A stretch of 41,102 nt of DNA from Methylocystis suflitae (GCF_024448135.1 NZ_JAMRYX010000147.1:1-41102), one strand, 5' to 3'. Positions 5,972-14,473 are shown, counted from the stretch's first letter. Numbers and translations: made by a program. Notes: a model not told the origin generated them from the sequence alone.

Positions 5972-8050
5972 TCACCAGGCGTATTTCACGCCGCCGTAGA
6001 AGGCGCGCGCCGTCGTGGAATAATTGTAGACTTCCTCGTAGAGCGCATTGCCCACATTCTCGATGCGCCCATGCAGCGTCAGCTGGTCGGTCAGCCTGTA
6101 ATTGGCGAAGAGATCGAGCCGCACATAGGGCGCGAGCATCACGCGTTTGTTGAAGATGAAATCCACGTCATGCGCGGCGCCGACGATATTGGCGCGCGCC
6201 TCAAGTTCGAGACCCGGCGCGCCCGTATAAATGACCGACCACATGCCCTTGTGTCGCGGGCGACGCAAAAGCGTGCGTCCGGCATAGATGCTGTCCTCGT
6301 CGACATCGAGATTGCGGGCGGAAAGGAACGTATAGCTTCCGCGCAACAGCAAAGCGCCGGGCACGAGAGCGGCTTCGCCTGAGAATTCGACGCCGCGCGT
6401 CTCCGCGCGCCCCACGTTGAAATAGCAGCCGAAGATCTGCGTCGCCGTGCAACTCTCGGCCTTCCCGAACTGCACGAGGTTTGCGTAGCGATTGGCGAAG
6501 ACGGAGACGGAGGCCGTGGCGCGGCCGCCAAAAAAGCTCTGATCGATGCCGGCGTCGAAGCCGATGACGCGTTCGGGCGCGAGCGTTGGATCGCCGTACT
6601 GGCTGAACCGCTGATAGAGCGACGCGGTCTTGGCGCCCGTGGCGGCGGAGCCGCGCAGCCGCATGCCAATCTCATCGATGCGGAAATTCGCCATCGTCCG
6701 CCAGGTGAGAAACGTTTGGTTCTTGCTCACCGCATCGGCGCGCCCGCCATAGGAAATGTCGAGCCGGTCGAAGAGCGTGAATTGATGCTGCGCATAGCCG
6801 GACCATGTCGTCTGGACGGCGTGCGTCGGCGCGTACTGATCGACGATCCAGGCCTCGCGCGACGTCTGCGCCGTCTCGGTTTCGACGCGCGAACCGATGG
6901 TCGCAAGACCCAGCGGTCCCAGCGCGATATCGTTCTGATATTCGACGCCCCTGCGCCCGCCGAGATAGCCGAAGCGGCAGTTTTGCGACGTGAAGGTCAG
7001 CATGTCGAAACAGGCTTCCGTCGACCAGACGTCACGGTTTCCCCGATTGGCGTAGAGCGTCAGCCTGTTGCGCAGACTCTTGTCAAACATGTCGGCGCCG
7101 AGCCGCACATAGCCCTGCATGAATGTCGCATGCTGATGATTGAAGGGATCGAAAACGCTCCAGGGATTGAAGGCGTAGGGATTGTCGTAGCGAACCGCGC
7201 TGTCATAGCCGGCGAGTCCCGCCTCGATCCGCGCATCTTCCGTGAATTCATAGCCAATGCGCCCGGTGACCCCGACATTGTTGGTCGGATCATCGGCGGG
7301 AAGCGGCGGCAGCGGCGTCGTCTGATCGCCAATCACGATGGGACGCTGCTGACGATAGCCGTAACGCGGGAAGCCATCGGCATGCAGGCCGGAGATCGAC
7401 AGCGCGTAGGAACCATGTCCGTCGGCGCCGGAGATCGACGCGCGCGACGACGACGTTCCATAGGAGCCGCCTTCCGAATTGAGCCAGCCTTGCGGCGCGC
7501 CCTTGCCGCGGCGCGTAATGATATTGATCACGCCGCCCATGGCGTCCGAGCCATAGAGCGCCGATTGCGGGCCGCGCAGCACTTCGATCCGCTCAATGTC
7601 GGTCGGAAGCAGCCGGCCAAAATCCACCGAACCGTCCGTGCTCGTCGGATCGCCAATGCGAATGCCGTCGATCAGCACCAGCGTCTGGCCCGGCGTCGAG
7701 CCGCGCAAAGCGACGGAGGTCTGCGTTCCAGGCCCGCCGTTGGAAAAGACGTCCAGTCCGGGAACGCCGCGCAGAACGTCGTTGAAGCCGAGCGATCCGC
7801 GCTTTTGAATGTCGCGCGCGTGAATGACGCTGACCGAGGCGCCGGTGCTCGACACCGGCTGCTCGACGCGCGTCGGCGTGACGACGGTTTGGTCCTCAAG
7901 CGCCTCGCCGGGCGAGCCTGGTTGCGCCGGACTTAACGGGCCGACCTCGATGACAGGCAAGGATTGCTGGGCGAAAGCGGCAGGTGCGGAGAGGGATAAG
8001 GACAACACAAACGCGCCGCGCAAGGCGGGGCTCTGAATGAGGATATGCAT
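5972..8050 (-). CDS. btuB: TonB-dependent vitamin B12 receptor BtuB
   Basis: Outer-membrane active transporter for cobalamin energised by TonB. 692 residues: signal peptide about 1-27 (ends PAAFA), TonB-box-like DQTVVTPTR at about 53-61, plug domain with SVSVIHARDIQKRG, DVLRGVPGLDVFSNGG, TLVLIDGIRIGDP and RIEVLRGPQSALYGSDAMGG, then a 22-strand-type barrel ending in an aromatic residue (GGVKYAW). Specificity for B12 is supported by the cobalamin riboswitch directly upstream. The ATG at 8050 has no obvious SD, and no other ATG lies near the start. First gene of a three-gene operon with the unknown protein and the BtuM-like protein. Length is slightly above E. coli BtuB because of a longer N-terminus. 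Confidence 0.95.
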   Translation of the reverse strand: MHILIQSPALRGAFVLSLSLSAPAAFAQQSLPVIEVGPLSPAQPGSPGEALEDQTVVTPTRVEQPVSSTGASVSVIHARDIQKRGSLGFNDVLRGVPGLDVFSNGGPGTQTSVALRGSTPGQTLVLIDGIRIGDPTSTDGSVDFGRLLPTDIERIEVLRGPQSALYGSDAMGGVINIITRRGKGAPQGWLNSEGGSYGTSSSRASISGADGHGSYALSISGLHADGFPRYGYRQQRPIVIGDQTTPLPPLPADDPTNNVGVTGRIGYEFTEDARIEAGLAGYDSAVRYDNPYAFNPWSVFDPFNHQHATFMQGYVRLGADMFDKSLRNRLTLYANRGNRDVWSTEACFDMLTFTSQNCRFGYLGGRRGVEYQNDIALGPLGLATIGSRVETETAQTSREAWIVDQYAPTHAVQTTWSGYAQHQFTLFDRLDISYGGRADAVSKNQTFLTWRTMANFRIDEIGMRLRGSAATGAKTASLYQRFSQYGDPTLAPERVIGFDAGIDQSFFGGRATASVSVFANRYANLVQFGKAESCTATQIFGCYFNVGRAETRGVEFSGEAALVPGALLLRGSYTFLSARNLDVDEDSIYAGRTLLRRPRHKGMWSVIYTGAPGLELEARANIVGAAHDVDFIFNKRVMLAPYVRLDLFANYRLTDQLTLHGRIENVGNALYEEVYNYSTTARAFYGGVKYAW

Positions 8051-8173
8051 GCGCGCAGACTCGCAGCGAGACGTGGGCCGTCACTGCGAAGGTCTTTGCC
8101 CGACGCCGATAAGGCGAGAGGCATCGGCCGCATCGGTGCACCCCGCCCGACGCTTTCGCGCGTGACCACGAAG

Positions 8174-8350
8174 CGACGGCAGGTCTCCTGGCTCGCGGGT
8201 TGTCGCCTCGGACCGCCTTCCCAGAGCCTTGTGGCTCCAGTGGCTTAGTGGTCTTCGGCTCGCCGCTTACAGTTGCGGGGGCAGCCGCGGAATTGCGCGC
8301 AAAGCAGCGCGCTCACCGCATTCCCATTTTGATCCCGTTAGGAACCGTCT
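8174..8350 (-). ncRNA. Cobalamin riboswitch (AdoCbl family)
   Basis: Read on the minus strand, the leader holds the recognised order of conserved elements: GGTTCCTAACGGGATCAAAA, then GGGAATGCGGTGAG, CTGCCCCCGCAACTGTAAG, GCCACTGG, GGGAAGG, and the B12 box AGCCAGGAGACCTGCC at the 3' end. It binds adenosylcobalamin (or related corrinoids) and lowers expression when B12 is plentiful. About 120 bases separate it from btuB. That stretch has a six-base-pair hairpin (8105-8128) but no T-tract, so control of translation is more likely than termination. Confidence 0.95.
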
Positions 8351-8356
8351 TCGCGA

Positions 8357-8385
8357 AATAGAATGCTGATCGCTCCGCGAGTCAA
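8357..8385 (-). promoter_or_regulatory. Sigma-70-like promoter of the btuB operon
   Basis: On the minus strand TTGACT (8385-8380) is followed after exactly 17 bases by TCTATT (8362-8357), 5/6 and 4/6 matches to the housekeeping consensus. A start near 8350 would place the riboswitch at the very 5' end of the transcript. The -35 box lies five bases beyond the stop of the upstream M20 gene. Confidence 0.65.
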
Positions 8386-8390
8386 GAGCG

Positions 8391-9779
8391 CTACGCCGCC
8401 GCCAGCGCGTGCAGCACCCGCGCCCAAGAGCGCGCGCCTTTGTGGAACGACGTGTAGGAATATTTCTCGTTCGGCGAATGGATGCGGTCGTCGTCATGCG
8501 CGAAGCCGATCATCAGCGAATCCATATTGAGGTCGCGCTTGAAACTGCCCACGATCGGGATTGAGCCGCCGCAACCGGCGAGCACCGGCTCCTTGTCCCA
8601 TTCTTCCGCAAGCGCGCGGCGCGCGCGATTGAGCGCCTCCGAGCCGAAGGGAAGTTGCAAAGCGTTCGAAGCGCCATGCGAAATGAATTCAGCCTTGGCG
8701 TCCGTCGGCAGGCGCTCGCGTACGAAACTGCGGAAGCTTTCGAGGATTGTTTTGGCGTCCTGCTTGCCGACGAGGCGAAAGGAAAATTTCGCGGACGCCT
8801 GCGCCGGCAGCACCGTCTTTGATCCCGCGCCGGTGTAGCCGCCGATAATTCCATTCACGTCGCAGGTCGGGCGCGCCCAGATCTGCTCGATAATTCCGCG
8901 GCCCGTTTCGCCGCCAACGCGCGTGAGGCCGATGTCCGAGAGCCATTTGGCCTCGTTAAAGTCGATGGCGCGCCATTGCTCGGCGATGTCTTCGGGGATC
9001 TCCGGCACGCCGGCGTAAAAGCCTGGCAGCGTCACCTTGCCCTCGATGTCATGCAGATCGGCGATGATTTTCGCCAGCACATGAATCGGATTCAGCACCG
9101 GCCCGCCGAACATGCCGGAATGCAGGTCATGACTCGGCCCTGTGATGATCACCTCTTCGAGCGCGAGTCCGCGCAGCATCACCGTGATCGCCGGCGTCGA
9201 CGCGTTCCACATGCTGGTGTCGCAGACGAGCGCGAGATCGGGCGCCGAGAGTTCGTCCTTATGCGCGGCGAGAAATCCCGGAAGCGAGGGCGACCCGGTC
9301 TCCTCTTCGCCCTCGAACAGAAAAGTGACGTTGCAGGGCAGGCCGCCATTCGCCTCGAAGGCGCGGCACGCCTCGACGAAAGTCATCAGCTGGCCTTTGT
9401 CGTCCGAGGCGCCGCGGGCGACGATGTCCTTGCCGTCCTTGCCCTCGGTCAGCCGCGGCGCGAAGGGCTCCGTTTCCCACAGCTCCAGCGGATCGGCGGG
9501 CTGCACGTCATAATGGCCGTAGAACAGCACATGCGGCGCATCCTTGCGCTTCGCCTTGGCGTGGCCAACGACGATCGGATGGCCGGGCGTCTCGCGCACT
9601 TCGGCGGCGTAGCCAAGGCCAGCGAGCTGATCCTTGAGCCAGTTCGCCGCCCGCAGGCATTGCGCATGATAGGCTGGATCGGTGGAAACCGAGGGGATGC
9701 GCAAGAGATCGAACAGGCGTTCTCTCGAAGCGTCGAGATTGGCGTCTATCGTATTGAGGACGGCTTCGATCGCGGCCAT
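8391..9779 (-). CDS. M20 family metallopeptidase (dipeptidase)
   Basis: A cytosolic dizinc exopeptidase of the M20 family, resembling carnosine/Xaa dipeptidases (CNDP type). 462 residues. Metal and catalytic motifs are in order: FYGHYDVQPADP (H89, D91), GASDDKGQ (about 123-130), the general-base region EGEEETGSPSL (156-166) and CDTSMW (187-191). The lid/dimer domain has HDLHSGMFGG, and the second half has the late histidine region (FAHDDDRIHSPNEKY). The ATG at 9779 gives a normal N-terminus. Monocistronic; palindromic repeats separate it from fumC upstream. The natural substrate cannot be told from the sequence. Confidence 0.93.
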   Translation of the reverse strand: MAAIEAVLNTIDANLDASRERLFDLLRIPSVSTDPAYHAQCLRAANWLKDQLAGLGYAAEVRETPGHPIVVGHAKAKRKDAPHVLFYGHYDVQPADPLELWETEPFAPRLTEGKDGKDIVARGASDDKGQLMTFVEACRAFEANGGLPCNVTFLFEGEEETGSPSLPGFLAAHKDELSAPDLALVCDTSMWNASTPAITVMLRGLALEEVIITGPSHDLHSGMFGGPVLNPIHVLAKIIADLHDIEGKVTLPGFYAGVPEIPEDIAEQWRAIDFNEAKWLSDIGLTRVGGETGRGIIEQIWARPTCDVNGIIGGYTGAGSKTVLPAQASAKFSFRLVGKQDAKTILESFRSFVRERLPTDAKAEFISHGASNALQLPFGSEALNRARRALAEEWDKEPVLAGCGGSIPIVGSFKRDLNMDSLMIGFAHDDDRIHSPNEKYSYTSFHKGARSWARVLHALAAA

Positions 9780-9855
9780 GAATCAGCTCCTCGGTGAGGA
9801 GCCGAAACTAGTGCGGATGCATGGCGAGGGGAAGACGCGCGATGGCACAGGGCTT

Positions 9856-9976
9856 CCTCGTCCTTCGAGACGACCGCTTCGCGGTCTCCTCAGGATGAGG
9901 AAGCCTGTTGCTCCTCTTGACCTCATCCTGAGGAGCCGCCTTTAGGCGGCGTCTCGAAGGACGAGGTCAAGAGGAG
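9856..9976. repeat. Pair of palindromic intergenic repeats forming long hairpins
   Basis: Two related copies in opposite orientation: 9856-9900 (CCTCGTCCTTCGAGACG ... CTCAGGATGAGG) and 9921-9966 (CCTCATCCTGAGGAG ... TCTCGAAGGACGAGG). The second is embedded in a longer perfect outer stem, CTCCTCTTGACCTC at 9911-9924 against GAGGTCAAGAGGAG at 9963-9976. This sequence type is very common between genes in Rhizobiales. It starts five bases after the fumC stop and may serve as its terminator or 3' stabiliser. Confidence 0.9.
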
Positions 9977-9981
9977 ATTGC

Positions 9982-11379
9982 TCACGCGCTCGGCGCGAGC
10001 ATATTTTCCGGCCGCACGATCGCGTCGAACTCGACGTCCGTCACCTTGCCGGAAGCCAGCGCCTCTTCCTTCAGGCTCGTGCCGTTTTTATGCGCGGCGC
10101 GGGCGATCTTCGAGGCCGCGTCATAGCCGATCTTCGGCGCGAGCGCGGTGACAAGCATCAGCGAGCGATCAAGGAAGCGCTTGATATTGGCCTCATCCGC
10201 TTCGATGCCGTCGACGCAGCGCGCGACGAAACTGTTGATGCCGTCGGCGAGCAGAATGGTCGATTCGAGCAGCGCAAAGCCGACGACCGGCTTCAACACA
10301 TTCAGTTCGAGATGGCCTTGCGAAGCGGCGAAGGTGATCGTCGCGTTGTTGCCGAAAACCCGCGTGCACACCATCGTCAGCGATTCGACCTGGGTCGGAT
10401 TGACCTTGCCCGGCATGATCGACGAACCCGGCTCGTTCTCGGGAAGCCTCAGCTCTCCGAGGCCGGCGCGCGGCCCGGACCCGAGCAGGCGAATGTCGCT
10501 CGCGATTTTATAGAGACCCGCCGCCAGCGCGTTGAGCGCGCCATGCGCGAAGACGATCGCGTCATGGGTCGCGAGCGCCTCGAATTTGTTGGGCGCCGAT
10601 ACGAAAGGCAGTCCTGTCTGCTCGGCGATGTCGGCCGCGACCTCTTCGCCAAAGCTCTTGAAAGTGTTGACGCCCGTGCCAACCGCCGTGCCGCCCTGGG
10701 CCAGTTGCAGAAGGTCGGCGAGGGTGGTTCTGATGCGCCTTTCCGCGTATTCGGCCTGCGCCGCATAGCCGGAAAACTCCTGGCCGAGCGTCACCGGCGT
10801 CGCATCCTGCAGATGGGTGCGGCCGATCTTGATGATATCGGCGAATTTCACCGCCTTGGCGTTGAGCGAAATATGCAGCCGCTCGACGGCCGGAATCAGC
10901 CGACCGGAGATCGTCGTGGCGCCGGCGATGTGAATGGCGGTCGGAAAACTGTCGTTCGACGACTGCCCGAGATTGACGTGATCGTTCGGATGCACCGGCG
11001 ATTTCGAGCCGCGCGGCGCGCCGAGCATTTCATTGGCGCGATTGGCGATGACCTCATTGACGTTCATGTTCGTCTGGGTGCCGGAGCCGGTCTGCCAGAC
11101 GACGAGCGGAAAATGCTCATCGAGCTTGCCGTCGATCACCTCGCGCGCGGCGGCGACGATCGCGTCGGCGATCTTAGGCTCGAGCAGGCCTTTCCTGGCG
11201 TTGACCTTGGCGGCCGCGAGCTTGATGCGCGCCAGCGCATGCACGATCTCGATCGGCATGAGGTCGCCGCCGATCGGAAAATTCTCGCGCGAGCGCTCCG
11301 TTTGCGCGCCCCAATAGGCCCAGGACGGCACGGCGATGTCGCCAAAGGAGTCGCGTTCAATTCTGTGATCGTCGGTCAT
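9982..11379 (-). CDS. fumC: Fumarate hydratase class II
   Basis: Hydrates fumarate to L-malate in the TCA cycle; oxygen-stable, iron-free, cytosolic tetramer. 465 residues, normal length. Typical elements: [18 protein letters not shown] near the N-terminus, [16 protein letters not shown] (about 94-109), the B-site region [39 protein letters not shown] and the superfamily signature [13 protein letters not shown]. The ATG at 11379 agrees with the family start. The 3' end runs into a long hairpin repeat. FumC, not aspartase, is indicated by the active-site and N-terminal sequence. Confidence 0.97.
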   Translation of the reverse strand: MTDDHRIERDSFGDIAVPSWAYWGAQTERSRENFPIGGDLMPIEIVHALARIKLAAAKVNARKGLLEPKIADAIVAAAREVIDGKLDEHFPLVVWQTGSGTQTNMNVNEVIANRANEMLGAPRGSKSPVHPNDHVNLGQSSNDSFPTAIHIAGATTISGRLIPAVERLHISLNAKAVKFADIIKIGRTHLQDATPVTLGQEFSGYAAQAEYAERRIRTTLADLLQLAQGGTAVGTGVNTFKSFGEEVAADIAEQTGLPFVSAPNKFEALATHDAIVFAHGALNALAAGLYKIASDIRLLGSGPRAGLGELRLPENEPGSSIMPGKVNPTQVESLTMVCTRVFGNNATITFAASQGHLELNVLKPVVGFALLESTILLADGINSFVARCVDGIEADEANIKRFLDRSLMLVTALAPKIGYDAASKIARAAHKNGTSLKEEALASGKVTDVEFDAIVRPENMLAPSA

Positions 11380-11442
11380 CGGCTCGCTCGCATGGAAAGG
11401 GGCGTTTCGCGCGCCTCCCTATGCGGCATTTCGCACTAGCGT

Positions 11443-12012
11443 TCAATCGCGCGTGGCGGCGGAGAGCTGCTCGGCCGAGGACCATTCGCGCGGCTCGGCG
11501 GTCGGCGGCGCCGACATCAGGTCTGAGAGCCGATTGCGGGCGCGGTTCACCCGGCTCTTCATCGTGCCCGGCGCGCAGCCGCAGATTTGAGCCGCTTCCT
11601 CATATGACATGCCGGAGGCGCCAACGAGGATCAGGGCTTCGCGCTGGTCGAGCGGCAACTTCTGCATCGCGTCGCGGAAGTCGAGAAAATCCATATGCGC
11701 GTGCTGCGATTCCGGCGCGATCAATCGTCCGGCGATCAGCCCGTCGGGATCGGGGGCCTCGCGTCGGCGCTTGCGAAACTCGCTGTAGTAGATGTTGCGC
11801 AGAATCGTGAACAGCCAAGCGGTGAGATTGGTGCCTTCCGAAAACGTCGCGAGGCTGCCCCAAGCCTTGACCAGCGTTTCCTGAACGAGGTCGTCGGCGC
11901 GATCGGAGTTTCCGCAAATCGACACGGCAAAAGCGCGCAAGCTCGGGATGGCCGAGATCAGATCAGCCTTCAATCCCTGTCCTGCTGGATGCGCTTCTTC
12001 GCTTGCCTTCAC
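11443..12012 (-). CDS. ecfG: ECF sigma factor EcfG, general stress response
   Basis: 189 residues: sigma-2 region about 20-90 (DDLVQETLVKAWGSLATF, TAWLFTILRNIYYSEFRKRR) and sigma-4 region about 110-170 (LPLDQREALILVGASGMSYEEAA, then CAPGTMKSRVNRARNRL). EcfG directs RNA polymerase to GGAAC-N16/17-CGTT promoters for the alphaproteobacterial general stress response. Its ATG overlaps the nepR stop by four bases (ATGA), so the sigma factor and its anti-sigma factor are translationally coupled. Divergent phyR completes the partner-switching module. A perfect EcfG promoter upstream of nepR indicates autoregulation. The C-terminal ~20 residues are an unstructured tail. Confidence 0.95.
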   Translation of the reverse strand: MKASEEAHPAGQGLKADLISAIPSLRAFAVSICGNSDRADDLVQETLVKAWGSLATFSEGTNLTAWLFTILRNIYYSEFRKRRREAPDPDGLIAGRLIAPESQHAHMDFLDFRDAMQKLPLDQREALILVGASGMSYEEAAQICGCAPGTMKSRVNRARNRLSDLMSAPPTAEPREWSSAEQLSAATRD

Positions 12013-12377
12013 TCACTCTTCCTCGGCGCGCTGGATGTCGCCGCGGAAGATAGCACATTCGTTTCGAGTTGGTTCAAAAGTTTCAGAAACCGATCGGGGA
12101 CCGGTTGAGCCACGACATCGTCGTAGAGATTGCGGAGCTCCTTTCCGATCGAGTCCTGAAACTCCACCGGCCGCTGTCGCTGGGCCGGTTGTGCGCCGCA
12201 GCGCGCCTCCCCTACTCCTCGGCGACGCTCGCCGAATTCGTCACGTGTCATCACCCACCCTGCAAACGTCTCCACCTTGCGAGGGCCCGGTCTCGAAGAA
12301 TACCGCCCGTCGCCCGCGAAAGCGTCGTCGTCTGCTTTCGCCCGCGCAACTATATTCTCCGGATTCTTATTCCCCAT
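12009..12377 (-). CDS. nepR: Anti-sigma factor NepR
   Basis: NepR holds EcfG inactive until phosphorylated PhyR sequesters it. The C-terminal part carries the defining helix pair IGKELRNLYDDVVAQPVPDRFLKLLNQLE (given in two pieces in the family: IGKELRNLYDDVV and PVPDRFLKLLNQLE). The ATG at 12377 has GAGGG before it and gives 122 residues, long for NepR (usually 55-75). A second in-frame ATG at 12251 with AGGG six bases upstream would give 80 residues and is a real alternative. The region in between is rich in charged residues and has no motif. Located first in the nepR-ecfG operon with a four-base overlap. Confidence 0.88.
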   Translation of the reverse strand: MGNKNPENIVARAKADDDAFAGDGRYSSRPGPRKVETFAGWVMTRDEFGERRRGVGEARCGAQPAQRQRPVEFQDSIGKELRNLYDDVVAQPVPDRFLKLLNQLETNVLSSAATSSAPRKSE

Positions 12378-12449
12378 GGAGCCCTCTATTTTAATATGCA
12401 TGATTTCTGGAGCCGCCGCGTTATACTGCGTCGCAAGGACGATAGGCAA

Positions 12450-12474
12450 AACGCACCGCTGAAGGATTGGTTCC
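12450..12474 (-). promoter_or_regulatory. EcfG-dependent promoter of nepR-ecfG
   Basis: On the minus strand GGAAC (12474-12470), exactly 16 bases, then CGTT (12453-12450). This matches the alphaproteobacterial EcfG consensus without mismatch and predicts a start about 65 bases before the nepR ATG at 12377. It makes nepR-ecfG autoregulated. Confidence 0.85.
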
Positions 12475-12575
12475 CTAAAATGCCGAGCAGTTTTGACGCA
12501 TTGTCCATGTTTTGAATCTACTTAGCCCGCACTCCTCTCTCTCTGCGAGGCTCGATGCTGCTGGAGTTGTAAGAC

Positions 12576-13391
12576 ATGTCGGCGTCAAAGGAAATTTCAG
12601 CGCATATTCCCTATTTGAGACGTTTTGCTCGCGCATTGGTCGGCGATCGGGAGGGTGGCGACGCCTATGTGCTGGCCACTCTCGAAACCGTCGTCGCGGA
12701 ACCAAGCCGCATCACAGATTCCGATGATCTGCGCGTCGCTGTATACCGTCTGTTCCTGGATGTCTGGGCGGCGTCGCCGATCAATGCCCACACCGATCGC
12801 TCCGGCGCGCTGGCGGAAAACGGCCGACGCAATCTCGACGCTATTTCGCTGAAGCCGCGAATAGCCTTTTTGCTGCAGGCGCTCGAAGGCTTTGATCTCG
12901 ACCAGATCGGTCAGACTCTAAAGGTTTCGGAGCTCGAGGCTGGCGCCCTGATCGAGGCGGCAAACGGCGAGATCGCCGACCAGATTGCGACCGACGTGCT
13001 GATTATCGAGGACGAGCCCCTGATCGCCCATGACCTGAGAAGCATCGTCGAGGAGCTGGGACATCGGGTGGTCGGCATGCCGCGCACGCACGCCGAGGCG
13101 CTGGCGGCCATACAAGACGGCAACCCGGGACTGATTCTCGCCGATATCCAGCTCGCGGACGGCAGTTCCGGGCTCGACGCCGTCAACGAGATCCTCGTCT
13201 CTCTGTCCATCCCGGTGATCTTCGTCACCGCCTACCCTGAGCGGTTTTTGACCGGCGAGCCGCCTGAACCGGCCTTTCTTATCGCCAAACCCTTCAATGT
13301 CGACAGCCTGAAGGCCGTCATCAGTCAGGCGCTGTTTTTTGAACGACGCGCCGGACGCCGCGAACAAAGCGCGCCGCGGGTCGGCATGTGA
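12576..13391 (+). CDS. phyR: Response regulator / anti-anti-sigma factor PhyR
   Basis: 271 residues: an N-terminal sigma-like domain (about 5-130) mimicking EcfG, and a C-terminal receiver domain (about 139-258). Receiver residues are all present: acidic pair E145/D146 (VLIIEDEPLI), phospho-acceptor D190 (LILADIQLADG), T218 (VIFVTAYPERF) and K238 (AKPF). When phosphorylated it opens its sigma-like domain and binds NepR, freeing EcfG. ATG at 12576 with GGAG upstream. Divergent from nepR-ecfG. No GGAAC-type promoter is visible on this side, so phyR may depend on a housekeeping promoter. No cognate kinase is adjacent; the orphan kinase at 3342-4019 is a candidate. Confidence 0.97.
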   Translation: MSASKEISAHIPYLRRFARALVGDREGGDAYVLATLETVVAEPSRITDSDDLRVAVYRLFLDVWAASPINAHTDRSGALAENGRRNLDAISLKPRIAFLLQALEGFDLDQIGQTLKVSELEAGALIEAANGEIADQIATDVLIIEDEPLIAHDLRSIVEELGHRVVGMPRTHAEALAAIQDGNPGLILADIQLADGSSGLDAVNEILVSLSIPVIFVTAYPERFLTGEPPEPAFLIAKPFNVDSLKAVISQALFFERRAGRREQSAPRVGM

Positions 13392-13549
13392 GCCTCTGAT
13401 CTCATTGCAAACATTAAATTTTTGCGCCCGCGCCTCCCCGGGCGGAAGGATCCTTCGGGACTGCGAAGATAAATCGCCGCCTCTCAGAAACATTGGCCGA
13501 CCCGGCGAGTTATAGCCGAAGGCGCTGGGGGAACTTTGTGAGGCGGCCC

Positions 13550-13828
13550 ATGGAGGAGAATAAAAAATCCAGTCGCGGTTTTGCGTCAATGGATCCCGAA
13601 AAGCAGCGGGCCATCGCACGCAAGGGCGGCCAGAGCGTTCCTGACGAGAAACGAAGTTTCTCGCAGAACCCCGATCTTGCGGCCCGGGCAGGGCGCAAGG
13701 GCGGTCAAAGCGTGAATCCGGCCAAGCGGAGCTTCTCGCGCGACCATGCGCTCGCTTCGGAAGCCGGCCGCAAAGGCGGACACGCCTCGCACGGAGGCGG
13801 CGCCCAAAAACGCAGCGCGCCGCTCTAA
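13550..13828 (+). CDS. KGG-repeat stress-induced protein
   Basis: 92 residues made almost wholly of three repeats of the KGG type (IARKGGQSV, AGRKGGQSV, AGRKGGHAS) separated by similar spacers (DEKRSFSQNPDLA, PAKRSFSRDHALA). This is the general-stress family that includes E. coli YciG. Very hydrophilic and basic, probably disordered. I chose the ATG at 13550 (GAGG upstream). The frame extends upstream to a TTG but without repeat or plausible sequence. Such proteins are often in the EcfG regulon and phyR is the upstream neighbour, but I find no GGAAC-N16-CGTT site directly in front. The biochemical role of the family is unsettled. Confidence 0.85.
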   Translation: MEENKKSSRGFASMDPEKQRAIARKGGQSVPDEKRSFSQNPDLAARAGRKGGQSVNPAKRSFSRDHALASEAGRKGGHASHGGGAQKRSAPL

Positions 13829-13841
13829 GGAGCGGCGCAAT

Positions 13842-14306
13842 TTATGCCGCAAACGGCTTCGAGCGCTGCGCGATCAGCGAATACAGCGCGTCGTCGTCGC
13901 GCGTCCCGCGTAGCGTCGCCACGAGCCCCTGCTCCCTCAGCATCCGGGCCGCGCAGGCAAGCGCCTTGAGATGATCGGCGCCCGAACTCTCGGGCGTGAG
14001 GATCATGAACACGAGATCGACCGGCGCGCCGTCAAGAGACCCGAAGTCGACAGGCCGGTCAAGACGGCCGAACACCCCGTAAATCCCCTTCAATTTCGCA
14101 AGCTTGCCATGTGGAATGGCGATGCCTTCGCCAATTCCCGTCGAGCCCAGCCGCTCGCGGTGAAGAAGCGCATCGAAGATCTCGCGCGCGGGAAGCCCGC
14201 AAATCTTCGCGGCCTTCTCGCTGAGTTCCTGGAGAAGATGCTTCTTCGTCGTCGCCTTCAGCGAGGCGCAAACTGAATCCGGCGAAACCAAGTCCGTTGG
14301 CCGCAT
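13842..14306 (-). CDS. ptsN: PTS IIA-like nitrogen regulatory protein PtsN (EIIA-Ntr)
   Basis: 154 residues, one EIIA domain of the mannitol/fructose type. The phosphorylated histidine lies in GIAIPHGKL (about residue 67). Other family features are RERLGSTGIGEG and VFMILTPESSGADHLKALA. It accepts phosphate from NPr and adjusts potassium transport, carbon/nitrogen balance and stress output by protein contact; cytosolic. ATG at 14306; the N-terminus MRPTDLVSPDSV matches the family. Gene order rpoN-hpf-ptsN is standard for this order. It is separated from hpf by 167 bases containing a sigma-54-type promoter match, so it can be expressed apart from hpf. Confidence 0.95.
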   Translation of the reverse strand: MRPTDLVSPDSVCASLKATTKKHLLQELSEKAAKICGLPAREIFDALLHRERLGSTGIGEGIAIPHGKLAKLKGIYGVFGRLDRPVDFGSLDGAPVDLVFMILTPESSGADHLKALACAARMLREQGLVATLRGTRDDDALYSLIAQRSKPFAA

Positions 14307-14419
14307 GCGACGATCATCCTGCTTCTCACGGGAGGTCTAGGGCCGCCGAAGGCGCAGACCATCCTTGAAATTTCAACGTCTCGCTATTTTCGCCAAACCC
14401 GAAGGGACGTGGGAAAATG

Positions 14420-14433
14420 GCAAGATACGTGCC
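14420..14433 (-). promoter_or_regulatory. Candidate sigma-54 (-24/-12) promoter upstream of ptsN
   Basis: On the minus strand the intergenic sequence reads CGGCACGTATCTTGCC, which has the required GG-N10-GC and matches TGGCACG-N4-TTGC at all but the first base. Transcription would start about 100 bases before ptsN. Enhancer-binding sites, if any, would lie inside hpf. Confidence 0.55.
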
Positions 14434-14473
14434 GAGGAGGCCGTTATTATGGCCGTCCCACGACGTTTTTGCC

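Noticed and set aside
6716-7936. 406-codon open frame on the plus strand
   Set aside because: Antisense to btuB; Arg-rich shadow.
12494-12520. TTGACG-based sigma-70 promoter for phyR
   Set aside because: The -10 position (ATCTAC-like) is a poor match; not listed as a feature.
13443-13460. GAAGGATCCTTC palindrome after phyR as a terminator
   Set aside because: The stem is short and no T-tract follows.
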